Assembly (NCBI GenBank): GCA_019115845.1
Contig: DXCU01000030.1
Coordinates: forward strand, 1 to 64,000
Source: Candidatus Rubneribacter avistercoris
GTDB taxonomy: Bacteria; Actinomycetota; Coriobacteriia; Coriobacteriales; Eggerthellaceae
Length of the DNA stretch: 64,000 bases
Reading direction: 5' to 3'
Of the stretch, positions 54,968 to 63,745 are shown piece by piece. Numbering within the stretch: the stretch's first letter is position 1; every line of letters starts with the position of its first letter. The notes below the pieces were generated by a model. The model was given only the letters and a program-made list of their open reading frames with translations, did no database searches and was not told where the DNA came from. The translations under genes were made by a program, and so were the position numbers.

Positions 54968-56301
54968 TGGCTCGTCTATTCGGTACCGACGGCGTTCGCG
55001 GCGTGGCGAACACGGAGTTGACGTGCGACCTGGCTTTCAAGCTGGGGCAGGCGGCGGTGGCCTTCAAGGGCAAGACCATCCTGATCGGCAAGGACACGCG
55101 CCTTTCGGGCGACATGCTGGAAGCGTCCGTGGCGGCCGGCGTCATGTCCATGGGCGGGACGGCCCTGCTCGCCGGCATCATCCCCACGCCCGCCATCGCG
55201 CTTTTGGTGCGCGAGCTGTCCTGCGACGGCGGCGTGGTCATCTCCGCCTCGCACAACCCGCCGGAGTACAACGGCATCAAGCTGTTCGACGGGGAGGGCT
55301 TCAAGCTGCCCGACGCGGTGGAGGACGAGATAGAGGCGTTCGTGGCGCGCGGCGGCGCGGCGGCCGAGGATGTGCCGGTGGGCGACGCCGTGGGCGTGGC
55401 CATTCCCGTCGAGGACGCCTGCGAGCGCTACATCGCCCACGCGGTGCGGACGGTGGCGTGCGAGGGCATCGACCTGGCCGGCCTCAAGGTGGCCCTGGAT
55501 GTGGGCCATGGCGCCTCGTGCATGACAAGCCCCGAGGCGCTGCGTCGTCTGGGGGCGGACGTGACGGTGATCAACGAGGACTTCGACGGCACCGACATCA
55601 ACGTCGAGTGCGGCTCCACCCATCTGGGACCGGTGCGCGCGCTGGTGGCCGAGATAGGCGCGGACGTGGGCATCGCCCACGACGGCGACGCCGACCGCGT
55701 GATGATGGTGGACGCGCAGGGCAACGAGATCGACGGGGACGTGGTGGAGGCGGTGTGCGCCATCGACCTCAAGAAGCGCGGCAAGCTGTCCGGCAACACG
55801 GCCGTGTCCACGGTCATGTGCAACTTAGGGCTGGCGCACGCGTTGCGCGACGCGGGGATAGAGCTTGTCCAGACGAAGGTGGGCGATCGCTACGTGCTGG
55901 AGGCCATGCGCGAGGGCGGTTTCGCCATCGGCGGCGAGCAGTCTGGGCATATGATCTTCCTCGAGCACAACTCGACGGGCGACGGCTTGGTGACGGCCTT
56001 GCAGTTCTTGGCGGCGTGCCGTCGGGCGGGCGCGTCGGTCGAGGAGGCCGCGGCGGTCATGACGCGCTTCCCGCAAACGCTCGTCAACGTTCGCGTGAGA
56101 GACAAGCACGCGGTGGACGGCAACGAGGCGGTCTGTGCGGCCGTGGCGGCGGCCGAGGAGGCGCTGGGGGATTCGGGTCGGGTGCTTCTGCGCCCTTCCG
56201 GCACCGAGCCGGTGGTCCGCGTCATGGTGGAGGCGTCCGACGCGGCCGAAGCCGAGCGTCACGCGAAAGCCATCGCCAACGTGGTGGAGCGCGAGGTGTA
56301 G
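54967..56301 (+). CDS. glmM: Phosphoglucosamine mutase
   Basis: A 444-residue enzyme converting glucosamine-6-phosphate to glucosamine-1-phosphate for UDP-GlcNAc and peptidoglycan synthesis. It starts MARLFGTDGVRGVANTELT. The phosphoserine loop is VVISASHNPPEYNGIKLF (serine about 95), the metal loop DGDADRVMMVD, the sugar loop GGEQSGHMI and the phosphate-binding loop LLRPSGTEPVVRVMVEA. All four family motifs are complete. ATG overlaps the hisE stop by one base. A strong hairpin terminator follows. It also supplies the UDP-GlcNAc used by the polysaccharide locus (general metabolism). Confidence 0.97.
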   Translation: MARLFGTDGVRGVANTELTCDLAFKLGQAAVAFKGKTILIGKDTRLSGDMLEASVAAGVMSMGGTALLAGIIPTPAIALLVRELSCDGGVVISASHNPPEYNGIKLFDGEGFKLPDAVEDEIEAFVARGGAAAEDVPVGDAVGVAIPVEDACERYIAHAVRTVACEGIDLAGLKVALDVGHGASCMTSPEALRRLGADVTVINEDFDGTDINVECGSTHLGPVRALVAEIGADVGIAHDGDADRVMMVDAQGNEIDGDVVEAVCAIDLKKRGKLSGNTAVSTVMCNLGLAHALRDAGIELVQTKVGDRYVLEAMREGGFAIGGEQSGHMIFLEHNSTGDGLVTALQFLAACRRAGASVEEAAAVMTRFPQTLVNVRVRDKHAVDGNEAVCAAVAAAEEALGDSGRVLLRPSGTEPVVRVMVEASDAAEAERHAKAIANVVEREV

Positions 56302-56355
56302 GAGGGCGGCCGAAGCGGAATGCGAGGCGTCGCCGCTTCGCACCTGCGCGTTTAA

Positions 56356-56392
56356 GGAGGGCCCGGGGCGTATGCGCCCCGGGCCCTCCTTT
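56356..56392. terminator. Bidirectional terminator between glmM and ppk1
   Basis: A perfect 15-bp stem, 56356-56370 with 56375-56389, loop TATG, with TTT on one side and TTAAA on the other. Both convergent genes end here (glmM at 56301, ppk1 at 56398). Confidence 0.9.
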
Positions 56393-56397
56393 GTCCG

Positions 56398-59103
56398 CTA
56401 CTTGCGGGCGAACAGGCTGAGGATGCGCACGAGCAGCCCGGGCCTGCCCGTGTCGGCGGGGGCGGGCGGGGCGGCCACGATGTCCTGGCCGGCGACCCTC
56501 TCCAAGGCGCCGTCGCTCGGCGGCTCTATGGCGTCGGCTTCCAACACGGCGGCGGGTTCTGCGGCCCGCGCGGCCTCGGCGGCCTGGGCCGTCGCCCGCG
56601 CTGCGGCTTGGGCCGCCAGCTCGGCGGCCTTGTTGGCGGCTGCCGCTATCACCTCGGCCTCGCGCGCGGACGCCTGCGCGTCGGGCAGGGAGGAGGTCGG
56701 CCTCTCCTCGCTTTCCGTCGGGCGCGTTGCGGGCGGCTCCGCCACTTCCGCCGCCTCGTTCGAGGCCAGCAGCTGCGCGGCGCGCCGGCGGGAGGCGTCG
56801 CGGGTGGCTTCCCGTTCGGCCGCCTCGAGTCGGCGCTGCTGGGCGCGCTTGATCAGATAGTCCTGCGACTCGAACAGCGTGATGCGCCCGTCGGCGTCAC
56901 GCTCGGCGCGCGCGCCCAGGGGCGTGTAGCTTTTGTCGGGCAGAAGCTCGCGCAGCTTGGCCGTGTCGGCCAGGCAGACGTCCAGGTAATCGAGGATCTG
57001 GCCGCGCAGCCCCTCGTCAAGGACGGGCCAGGCTATCTCGATGCGCTTGTCCATGTTGCGCGTCATGAGGTCGGCGCTCGACAGGTAGAGCTTCATGCTC
57101 TCACGCGGGCCGAACCCGTAGATGCGGCTGTGCTCCAGAAGCCGCCCGACGATGGACACCACGCGCACGTTGTCGGTGAAGCCCTCCACCCCCGGCACGA
57201 TGCACGATATGCCGCGCACGAACAGCGTCACGGGAACGCCCGCCTGCGACGCTTCCACGATCTTCTCGATGACGTCCTTGTCGGTGACGGAGTTCGTCTT
57301 GAAGAACAGCCCGCACGGCTCGCCGGCGCGCGCCTTGGCTATCTCGCGGTCGATGTGGGAGATGATCATCGGCTTGATCTGCAAAGGGGCCACCCAGAGG
57401 ATGCCGTAGTTGTCGGAGGTGTTCTCCAACCCCATGTTGCGGAAGAACTCCATGGCGTCGCGCCCGAACGTCTCGTCGGTGGTGATGAACGACAGGTCGG
57501 TGTAGAGCTTGGCCGTCTTCTCGTTGTAGTTGCCGGTGCCCAGCTGCGTGATGTGCTGCAGGCCGTGTTCGGTCTGCCGCGTGATGCAGCAGATCTTGCT
57601 GTGCACCTTGAAGTCGCGGAATCCGTAGATGACGTTGCATCCCGCCTGCTCGAAGCGCTGCGACCATTCGATGTTGTTGCTCTCGTCGAAGCGGGCACGC
57701 AGCTCGAACAGCGCCGTGACCTCCTTGCCGTTTTCGGCTGCGGCGATGAGCGCCTCGGCGAGGTGCGACTGGCTGGCCAGGCGGTAGAGCGTGATCTTGA
57801 TGGAGATGACGGCGGGGTCGCCTGCCGCCTCGCGCAGAAGCTGCACGAACGCGTCCATGGACTCGTAGGGGTAGGAGAGCAGCACCTCCTTTTCGGCCAC
57901 CTGGTCGATGATGCGGCGGTTGCGGTCGAGGCAGGCGGGCCATTGGGGCGCGAACGGGGCGTTGGTCAGCCGGGCGGTCAGCTTCTCGGGCAGGTGGCTT
58001 CCCAGACCCCAGGTGAACCCCATGTTCAGCGGAACCGACGTCGAGAACACCTGGTGGGATTTCAGTCCCAGGCGCTTGAGCAGCAGCTTGGAGAGCGTGG
58101 AGGACAGCGGCCGCTCGCTTTCCAGGCGCACCGGCGCCAGGCGGGCGCGCTTCTTCAGGATGCGCTTCATGTGCTCGCGGTAGTCCTCGTCCTGCTCGTC
58201 GGTGCCCTCGGTGGCGTCCAGGTCGGCGTTGCGGGTGACGCAGATGACGTTGGTGTGCTTGACGGTGTACATGCTGAACACCTCGTCGGCCACCATCTCG
58301 ATGGCGTGCTCGAGCAGGATGAAGGGGAACCCCTCGCCCGGCAGCTCGATGACGCGCGCGCACTGGCGCGGCATGGGCACGAGTCCCAGCGTCACGCCCT
58401 CGGCGCCGAGGTTTTTGGCTTTGTCGGCCTTGGACGCCTTGTCCTTGTCGGCGCCTTTCGCCTTGACGGGCTTCTTGCCGGGGCCGGCCTGCTCGTCCAG
58501 GCGCACCGCCACGTACAACGCGCCGTTCTCCAGGTGGGGGAAGGGGTGGCGCGAGTTGATGATCTGCGGCGAGAGGAAGGGCATGACGTTTTGGCGCACG
58601 TGGCGCGCGAGGAAGGCGCGCTGCTCGTCGTCGAGGTCGCCGGGGCGCAGGTGGCTCACGCCCTGCTCGCGCAGAAGGCGGCGGACCTCCTCGTAGGTGC
58701 GCTCCTGGATGGGGTAGAGCTCGTGGCAGCGCGCGTAGATGGCGTCGAGCTGCTCGGCGGGCGTCATGCCGGACTTGGAGTCGATGATGTGCTTCTTCAC
58801 CAGCGAAAGGTCGGTCAGGCTTCCCACGCGCACCATGAAGAACTCCTGCAGGTTGCTCCAGAAGATGGAGATGAAGTTCAGGCGCTCCAGAAGCGGCACC
58901 GTCTCGTCGGCGCCCTGATCGAGCACGCGCTCGTTGAAGGCGAGCCACGAAAGCTCGCGGTTTTGCAGATACGGCGCCGCCAGGTTCGCCGCAGCCGCCG
59001 TTTCGGACCCGACATGCTCGCTCAAGGCGGGCGCGGGGGCCTTGCGGGCGTCTTCCGGGTTGCTCGGGGCCGTTTCGCTCAAGGCCTTTTTGTCTGCTTC
59101 CAT
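56398..59103 (-). CDS. ppk1: Polyphosphate kinase 1 with C-terminal Ala-rich extension
   Basis: A 901-residue PPK1, which makes polyphosphate from ATP. It shows the N-domain (LQNRELSWLAFNERVLDQ), the head domain, and the C1/C2 catalytic domains. The phosphorylated histidine is H501 in DFKVHSKICCITR, preceded by ALFELRARFDESNNIEWSQ (core ELRARFDESNN); further on is LSSADLMTRNMDKRIE. The catalytic protein ends near residue 735. The remaining about 165 residues are an Ala/Glu-rich helical extension ending LVRILSLFARK, not usual for PPK1. ATG at 59101-59103 is preferred over one two codons earlier because GGGAAGGA then has proper spacing. It is transcribed after ppx, 57 bases apart. Confidence 0.93.
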   Translation of the reverse strand: MEADKKALSETAPSNPEDARKAPAPALSEHVGSETAAAANLAAPYLQNRELSWLAFNERVLDQGADETVPLLERLNFISIFWSNLQEFFMVRVGSLTDLSLVKKHIIDSKSGMTPAEQLDAIYARCHELYPIQERTYEEVRRLLREQGVSHLRPGDLDDEQRAFLARHVRQNVMPFLSPQIINSRHPFPHLENGALYVAVRLDEQAGPGKKPVKAKGADKDKASKADKAKNLGAEGVTLGLVPMPRQCARVIELPGEGFPFILLEHAIEMVADEVFSMYTVKHTNVICVTRNADLDATEGTDEQDEDYREHMKRILKKRARLAPVRLESERPLSSTLSKLLLKRLGLKSHQVFSTSVPLNMGFTWGLGSHLPEKLTARLTNAPFAPQWPACLDRNRRIIDQVAEKEVLLSYPYESMDAFVQLLREAAGDPAVISIKITLYRLASQSHLAEALIAAAENGKEVTALFELRARFDESNNIEWSQRFEQAGCNVIYGFRDFKVHSKICCITRQTEHGLQHITQLGTGNYNEKTAKLYTDLSFITTDETFGRDAMEFFRNMGLENTSDNYGILWVAPLQIKPMIISHIDREIAKARAGEPCGLFFKTNSVTDKDVIEKIVEASQAGVPVTLFVRGISCIVPGVEGFTDNVRVVSIVGRLLEHSRIYGFGPRESMKLYLSSADLMTRNMDKRIEIAWPVLDEGLRGQILDYLDVCLADTAKLRELLPDKSYTPLGARAERDADGRITLFESQDYLIKRAQQRRLEAAEREATRDASRRRAAQLLASNEAAEVAEPPATRPTESEERPTSSLPDAQASAREAEVIAAAANKAAELAAQAAARATAQAAEAARAAEPAAVLEADAIEPPSDGALERVAGQDIVAAPPAPADTGRPGLLVRILSLFARK

Positions 59104-59160
59104 GGGCATTCCTTCCCGTGCGTTTCGTCGGCGTGCCGATGCGCGTTGGCGCTTGGGCCT

Positions 59161-60084
59161 TTAGCCCAGCATGCGGTCGATCAGGTACCCTTCGCGCACG
59201 CCGTGCTTGCAGACCTCCAGCTTCTTCGCGTCAAGCTCCTCGAACAGCGTGCAGAGGATGACGCAGCCCGGCACCAGCGTGTGCACGCGCTCGGCCGAAG
59301 CCTTGAGGGCCGTGTGGGCGAACGCGTTCGGATCGTTTCGGCACCATTCCAGTATCTCATGAATGGCGCGTTTCGTCATGGTTTTCGGGCGAGCTTCCGC
59401 CCCTGTTACCTGTTCGAGCATTTTGGCGGCGGCGCGCACGCTGCCGCCGATGCCGTAGAGCGTGTCGCAGCGGTAGGCGTCGCGGCGGGGCAGGGCGTCC
59501 AGCCGGTCCCGCAGCTCCTCGGCGATGCGTTCCATCTCGGCGCGGTCGGGCAGCACGCCGCGCACATGACGCGCAAACGACGAGAGCGACCCTTGGCCCA
59601 TGCTCGCGTTGTCGAAGTCGCGCCCGCCCTCGATGCGGGTGAGCTCGGTGGAGCCGCCCCCGATGTCCACCAAGGTGCCGTCGCCTGCGGGGCGGTCGCA
59701 CGTGGCGCCGACGAACCCCAGGTGCGCCTCGTCGCGCGCGGACAGCAAGACGATGGGCAGCCCCGTGCGCCCCGCTATCTCCTCCACGGCCTGCGCGCTG
59801 TTGGAGGCGTTGCGCAGCACGGCCGTGGCGAACACCTCCAGTTTCTTGCAGTCGAAGTACCGCGCGCGTTTCGCGTGGCCTTTGAGCACGTTCACGGCCC
59901 GGTCGATGCCGGCCTGCGAGAACGCGCCGTTTTCCACGTAGGCGGAAAGCCCCGCCATCACCTTGTCGTTGATGAGGCTTTTGAACTCCTTGCAGCCGCA
60001 CGCCTTGCGGCGGTCGTCGCGCGTCTCGTACACGACGAGGCGGATGGTGTTCGATCCGAGGTCTATCACTCCGTAGTTGCTCAT
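59161..60084 (-). CDS. ppx: Exopolyphosphatase / GppA-family phosphatase
   Basis: A 307-residue protein of the Ppx/GppA family (ASKHA fold), which cleaves phosphate from polyphosphate ends or from pppGpp. It starts MSNYGVIDLGSNTIRLVVYE (phosphate-1 motif DLGSNTIRL); phosphate-2 is GTLVDIGGGSTELTRIEGG, and DTLYGIGGSVRAAAKM follows. Length matches the short single-module Ppx. ATG at 60082-60084 follows AAGAGGAGCC; upstream extensions are GC-rich and not protein-like. It lies before ppk1 on the same strand, so synthesis and breakdown of polyphosphate are probably controlled together. Confidence 0.9.
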   Translation of the reverse strand: MSNYGVIDLGSNTIRLVVYETRDDRRKACGCKEFKSLINDKVMAGLSAYVENGAFSQAGIDRAVNVLKGHAKRARYFDCKKLEVFATAVLRNASNSAQAVEEIAGRTGLPIVLLSARDEAHLGFVGATCDRPAGDGTLVDIGGGSTELTRIEGGRDFDNASMGQGSLSSFARHVRGVLPDRAEMERIAEELRDRLDALPRRDAYRCDTLYGIGGSVRAAAKMLEQVTGAEARPKTMTKRAIHEILEWCRNDPNAFAHTALKASAERVHTLVPGCVILCTLFEELDAKKLEVCKHGVREGYLIDRMLG

Positions 60085-60411
60085 GGCTCCTCTTGTCCTA
60101 CAGGGGCGTTTCGCGCGCGGGCCGGGACTTCGGTGTCTGTGCCGCCGGGTTGCGAGGCGCGGGCTGTCCAACTGCGGGGCGTGCCTCGTCAAGCCGCCGG
60201 GCGCGATCCGGTCCTTCATCGCGTCCATTCTAGGCAAACCTCGCCATTCCGCAAAGCGCCCAACGCCGTTGCCGAAAAGATTTTACCTGGGCCTGACGAA
60301 GCGGCGGCGCGCGGGATGCGGGCGCGCCGCCGTCGGTGGGGGTCGCCCGAACCTCGTCGCAGCGCGTCTCTGTGATATGATGGCGGGGCACCCTCGATGA
60401 AAGGACGCCCC
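60085..60411. other. Divergent promoter region between ppx and the PPK2/PAP gene
   Basis: Holds the promoters of both operons. TATGAT (60376-60381) may be the -10 of the rightward gene; no clear -35 is seen. GGCGGCGCGC (60303-60312) pairs with 60322-60331 around a 9-base loop and could be a hairpin or regulator site. Confidence 0.45.
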
Positions 60412-62154
60412 ATGCTGGAAACCGTCGATTTCTCCTTGCCCTCGCTGCCCAAAGACGAGTACAAGCCGCTCCGCGACGAGCTGATGGAGCGCCTCGTGGT
60501 GCTGCAGCAGCAGGCGCGCGAGCGCGGCGTGGGGCTGGTGGTGCTGTTCGAAGGATGGAACGGCGCCGGCAAGGGCAGCCGCATCTCCGACCTCATGTAC
60601 CATCTGGATGCGCGCGCGACCAGCGTGTATGTGACCGAGAACCTGGACGTGAAGGCCGCGCGCTCTTTCGCGGGCGCCGAGTGCGGCGTGACGGGGTTCT
60701 ATCCCACCATGCAGGAGTTCTGGAAGGCGCTCGGCATGCGCGGAACCATCACGTTCTACGATCGCGGCTGGTACACCTCGGCGGTGCAGCACATGCTGTA
60801 CACGGAGTTCGGCAGCCTGTCCATCAAAGGCGGTGCGTCCAACAAGGCTAAGCGCAAAGAGGTTGCCGCGGCCATGGCCGAGGCGCGCGAAGAGCGGCAC
60901 ATCGACGCGCTGCGCCGCTACCTCAACTCGGTGGCCGACTTCGAGCGCCAGCTGGTCGACGACGGCTACCTGGTGGTGAAGTTCTTCGTGCACGTGACCA
61001 GGGAGGCCCAGAAGAAGCGCCTCGAGCGGCTGCACGACGACCCGGCCACGCGCTGGCGCGTGAGCAAGGACAAGCTGGCGCGCATCGGCAACTACGAGGA
61101 GGCGTACCGGCTCTACGACAACCTCCTGGAGGGCAGCGATTTCTCCTATGCGCCGTGGCACCTCGTCAACGGCGAGGACAAGCGCCGCGCGAACCTCCAG
61201 ATAGCCGAGACGCTGGCGTCGTCTTTGGAGGCGGCCCTTTCCGCCCAGCCCGATGCGGAGGAGGCGGCCGCGCGCGCCAAGGCGCAGGCCAATTCCGCCG
61301 GCGCGCTGGAGGAGGTGCCCCTGTTCGGCCGCACTCCGGAGGAGGAGGCACTTGTTGTGGAAGCCGCCGAGCGCGAGGCCGCCGAGGCGCGGGCCCGCGC
61401 GCCCCGGGCATCGCGCTTCCGCCAGGTGGACGACCCGCCCGTGCTCGACGCCCAAGACCATGGCCTGGTCCTGGACCCGGTTGCGTACAAAGAAGAGCTC
61501 AAAGGGCAGCAGCGGCGCCTCAACAAGCTTGAAATGGAGATGTACCAGAAGCGCATTCCGCTCATGATCATGTACGAGGGATGGGACGCGGCCGGCAAGG
61601 GCGGCAACATCAAGCGCGTCGCCCAGGCGCTCGACGCGCGCGCCTACACGATATTTCCCAGCCCCGCGCCCACCAAGCCCGAGCTTCTGCACCCGCACCT
61701 GTGGCGTTATTGGACGCGCCTGCCGAAGGCGGGGCACGTGGGCATCTACGACCGCAGCTGGTACGGACGGGTGCTGGTGGAGCGCGTGGAGGGGTTCGCC
61801 TCTCCGTCGGAGTGGGCGCGCGCCTACGACGAGATCAACGAGTTCGAGCAGGAGCTGGTGCGCTGGGGCGCCATCCTGCTGAAGTTCTGGGTGGACGTGA
61901 GCCCCGACGAGCAGCTGCGCCGGTTCCGCGACCGCGAGCAGGATCCCGCCAAGCAGTGGAAGATCACCGACGAGGATTGGCGCAACCGCGACAAGTACCC
62001 GCAGTACAAGGCCGCGGTGGAGGACATGTTCCGCCTGACGTCGACGCCGTTCGCCCCCTGGATTGTGCTGGAGAGCGACGACAAGCGCCACGCCCGGGTC
62101 AAAGCGCTCAAAATAATCAACGACGCTCTGGAGGCTCGCTTGCGCGAAAACTGA
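60412..62154 (+). CDS. pap: Polyphosphate:AMP phosphotransferase (two-domain PPK2)
   Basis: A 580-residue enzyme with two PPK2 domains in tandem. The first (about 1-260) has Walker-like FEGWNGAGKGSRISDLMY and FYDRGWYTSAVQHML. The second (about 345-580) has YEGWDAAGKGGNIKRV and IYDRSWYGRVLVERVEGFA. This two-domain form is typical of class II PPK2 (PAP), which transfers phosphate from polyphosphate to AMP to give ADP. The linker (about 270-345) is Ala/Glu-rich. ATG at 60412 has AAAGGA at proper spacing; an ATG five codons earlier is possible. It is divergent from ppx-ppk1 and completes a polyphosphate cluster. Confidence 0.9.
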   Translation: MLETVDFSLPSLPKDEYKPLRDELMERLVVLQQQARERGVGLVVLFEGWNGAGKGSRISDLMYHLDARATSVYVTENLDVKAARSFAGAECGVTGFYPTMQEFWKALGMRGTITFYDRGWYTSAVQHMLYTEFGSLSIKGGASNKAKRKEVAAAMAEAREERHIDALRRYLNSVADFERQLVDDGYLVVKFFVHVTREAQKKRLERLHDDPATRWRVSKDKLARIGNYEEAYRLYDNLLEGSDFSYAPWHLVNGEDKRRANLQIAETLASSLEAALSAQPDAEEAAARAKAQANSAGALEEVPLFGRTPEEEALVVEAAEREAAEARARAPRASRFRQVDDPPVLDAQDHGLVLDPVAYKEELKGQQRRLNKLEMEMYQKRIPLMIMYEGWDAAGKGGNIKRVAQALDARAYTIFPSPAPTKPELLHPHLWRYWTRLPKAGHVGIYDRSWYGRVLVERVEGFASPSEWARAYDEINEFEQELVRWGAILLKFWVDVSPDEQLRRFRDREQDPAKQWKITDEDWRNRDKYPQYKAAVEDMFRLTSTPFAPWIVLESDDKRHARVKALKIINDALEARLREN

Positions 62155-62226
62155 GATCGCGTTACTATGGAGCGCAACTGTTAACGCCGACTGCGCGCTT
62201 TGCCGCGCATGATAAAAGGGGAAGCT

Positions 62227-62343
62227 ATGACTTTGTTCGGTTTGTCCGTGCCTATGGAGGCTATCTGGGTCATTGTGGCCATCATCGTGCTCATCATCGT
62301 TGTTTTCATAGCGAAGGGCTTCATCGACGAGATGAAGAAGTAG
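62227..62343 (+). CDS. Small single-pass membrane protein (38 residues)
   Basis: ATG at 62227, preceded by AAAAGGGGAAGC (good ribosome binding site), opens 38 codons: MTLFGLSVPMEAIWVIVAII followed by a run of Val/Ile, then a basic-acidic end (AKGFIDEMKK). One membrane helix spans about residues 10-28. A hairpin with TTTT lies 54 bases after the stop, so the gene is its own short transcript or the last one after pap. I recognise no family. Real translation is likely from the start context and hydrophobic pattern, but not proven. Confidence 0.6.
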   Translation: MTLFGLSVPMEAIWVIVAIIVLIIVVFIAKGFIDEMKK

Positions 62344-62396
62344 CCGACGGCGGCATGCGGTCCGCAGTCGCTGAATTTGCGTTTTTGCCAGCATCG

Positions 62397-62419
62397 CGCC
62401 CTCGTATAGAGGGCGTTTT
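62397..62419 (+). terminator. Intrinsic terminator after the 38-residue membrane protein
   Basis: CGCCCTC (62397-62403), loop GTATA, GAGGGCG (62409-62415), then TTTT. The sortase gene begins 82 bases later from its own start region. Confidence 0.82.
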
Positions 62420-62500
62420 GCGTATCATGGTAACGGTTTGGCGACGACGGACGACCGGCGCGTGGGCGCCTGCCGTCCGATGAGCACTCGAAAGGCGAAC

Positions 62501-63745
62501 ATGAGCGACTACCGACAGTACCCCGATCCCGAGCCGCGCGGCCGCCACGCTCGCGCCCGCGTCCAGCAGCAGGCCGACGCGCAGGGCTTCGCGCCCCGGG
62601 CCCAGGACGCCCGCCGCGCGGTCGGGCACCAGGCGCCGATGCCGGCGGATCCGCGTCGGCAGGGTGCGCGGCAGGGCTATCGGCCGGCGTCCCAAGCACG
62701 GACGACGCCCGCCCAGCAGGCGCAGCGGCAGGACCCGCGCGCCGCGCGGCAGCAGTTCCCCCAGCAGGCGTACCGGCCCGCCGCATCGTATGGCTACGCT
62801 GGCGCGTCCGCAGGCCCGGCGGGCGCGGGGGCGGGCGGTGCGGGCAGCGCGGCGGGCAAGAAGAAGGGCGGACCGTGGCGCGTGGTGTTCTGGATCGCGC
62901 TCGTGGTGCTGGTGGTGGCTTTGGCGGCCCTCGGGGCGCTGGCGTTCAGCTACTGGCAGGGGCAGAAGGCCTACGACGAGATAGCCGCGACCGGGTTTTC
63001 GGCGCCCAGCGACATAGAGGCCACTCCCTTGGCCGACCTCGAGGTCGATTGGGACGCGCTTTTGGCCATCAACCCCGACACGGTGGGCTGGGTGTACGTT
63101 CCGGGCACCAACATCAACTACCCCATTGTGCACACGGACAACGACGAGACGTACCTCACGCGCGACTTCAACGGCGAGCAGAGCTGGGGCGCCACCTACG
63201 GCTGCATTTTCCTGTCGGCGGCGAACGCGCCCGACTTCTCCGACGCCAACAGCATCGTGTACGGGCACCATCTGAACAACGGCGCCATGTTCGCGGCCAT
63301 CGCCGGCTTTGACGACGCCGGGGAGTTCAACGCCCACCGCACGGTCTACATCCTCACGCCGCAGGGCAATTACAAGTTGACCACGTTCTCGCTCGTGCAT
63401 TGCGCGGCCGACGACCCGCTTGCGCAGGTGTCGTTCGCAAGCGAGGAGGAGCGCGTCGCCTACGTGCAGGACAAGCTGGACCGCTCGACCGTCGCGGTTT
63501 CCGACGTTCCCGCCGCCTCCGACATGGAGCGCACGTTCGCGTTGGCCACGTGCGACAACCTCCCCTCCGACGGACGTTACGTGCTGTTCGCCTACGTGGC
63601 CGAAAGCTCCGTGGCGGTTGAGGGGACCGACGGCGCCGCGGTGTCGCAGGAGGCCGAATCCGTTGCGGAGGATCCCTCTTACGCACCCGAGGAGGCCGCG
63701 CAGGAGGCGCCCGCAGAGGGGGCGGGCGAGGAGGCCGCCGCATGA
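62501..63745 (+). CDS. Class B-type sortase
   Basis: A 414-residue membrane-anchored transpeptidase. A long disordered cytoplasmic N-terminus rich in Gln, Arg and Ala (about 1-125) precedes one membrane helix (about 127-150). The sortase domain (about 180-370) contains NPDTVGWVYVPGTNINYPIV, the catalytic histidine in SIVYGHHLNNG, the cysteine in FALATCDN and the arginine in DGRYVLFAYVAES. The NTVGWV and YGHH patterns are those of class B sortases. A C-terminal acidic tail follows. ATG at 62501 has AAAGGCGAAC upstream. It would attach proteins to the cell wall or to pilins; no substrate with a sorting signal lies in the window. Confidence 0.88.
   Translation: MSDYRQYPDPEPRGRHARARVQQQADAQGFAPRAQDARRAVGHQAPMPADPRRQGARQGYRPASQARTTPAQQAQRQDPRAARQQFPQQAYRPAASYGYAGASAGPAGAGAGGAGSAAGKKKGGPWRVVFWIALVVLVVALAALGALAFSYWQGQKAYDEIAATGFSAPSDIEATPLADLEVDWDALLAINPDTVGWVYVPGTNINYPIVHTDNDETYLTRDFNGEQSWGATYGCIFLSAANAPDFSDANSIVYGHHLNNGAMFAAIAGFDDAGEFNAHRTVYILTPQGNYKLTTFSLVHCAADDPLAQVSFASEEERVAYVQDKLDRSTVAVSDVPAASDMERTFALATCDNLPSDGRYVLFAYVAESSVAVEGTDGAAVSQEAESVAEDPSYAPEEAAQEAPAEGAGEEAAA

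Noticed and set aside
56608-60375. A 1255-codon plus-strand frame
   Set aside because: Antisense of ppk1 and ppx; both are clear real genes on the minus strand.
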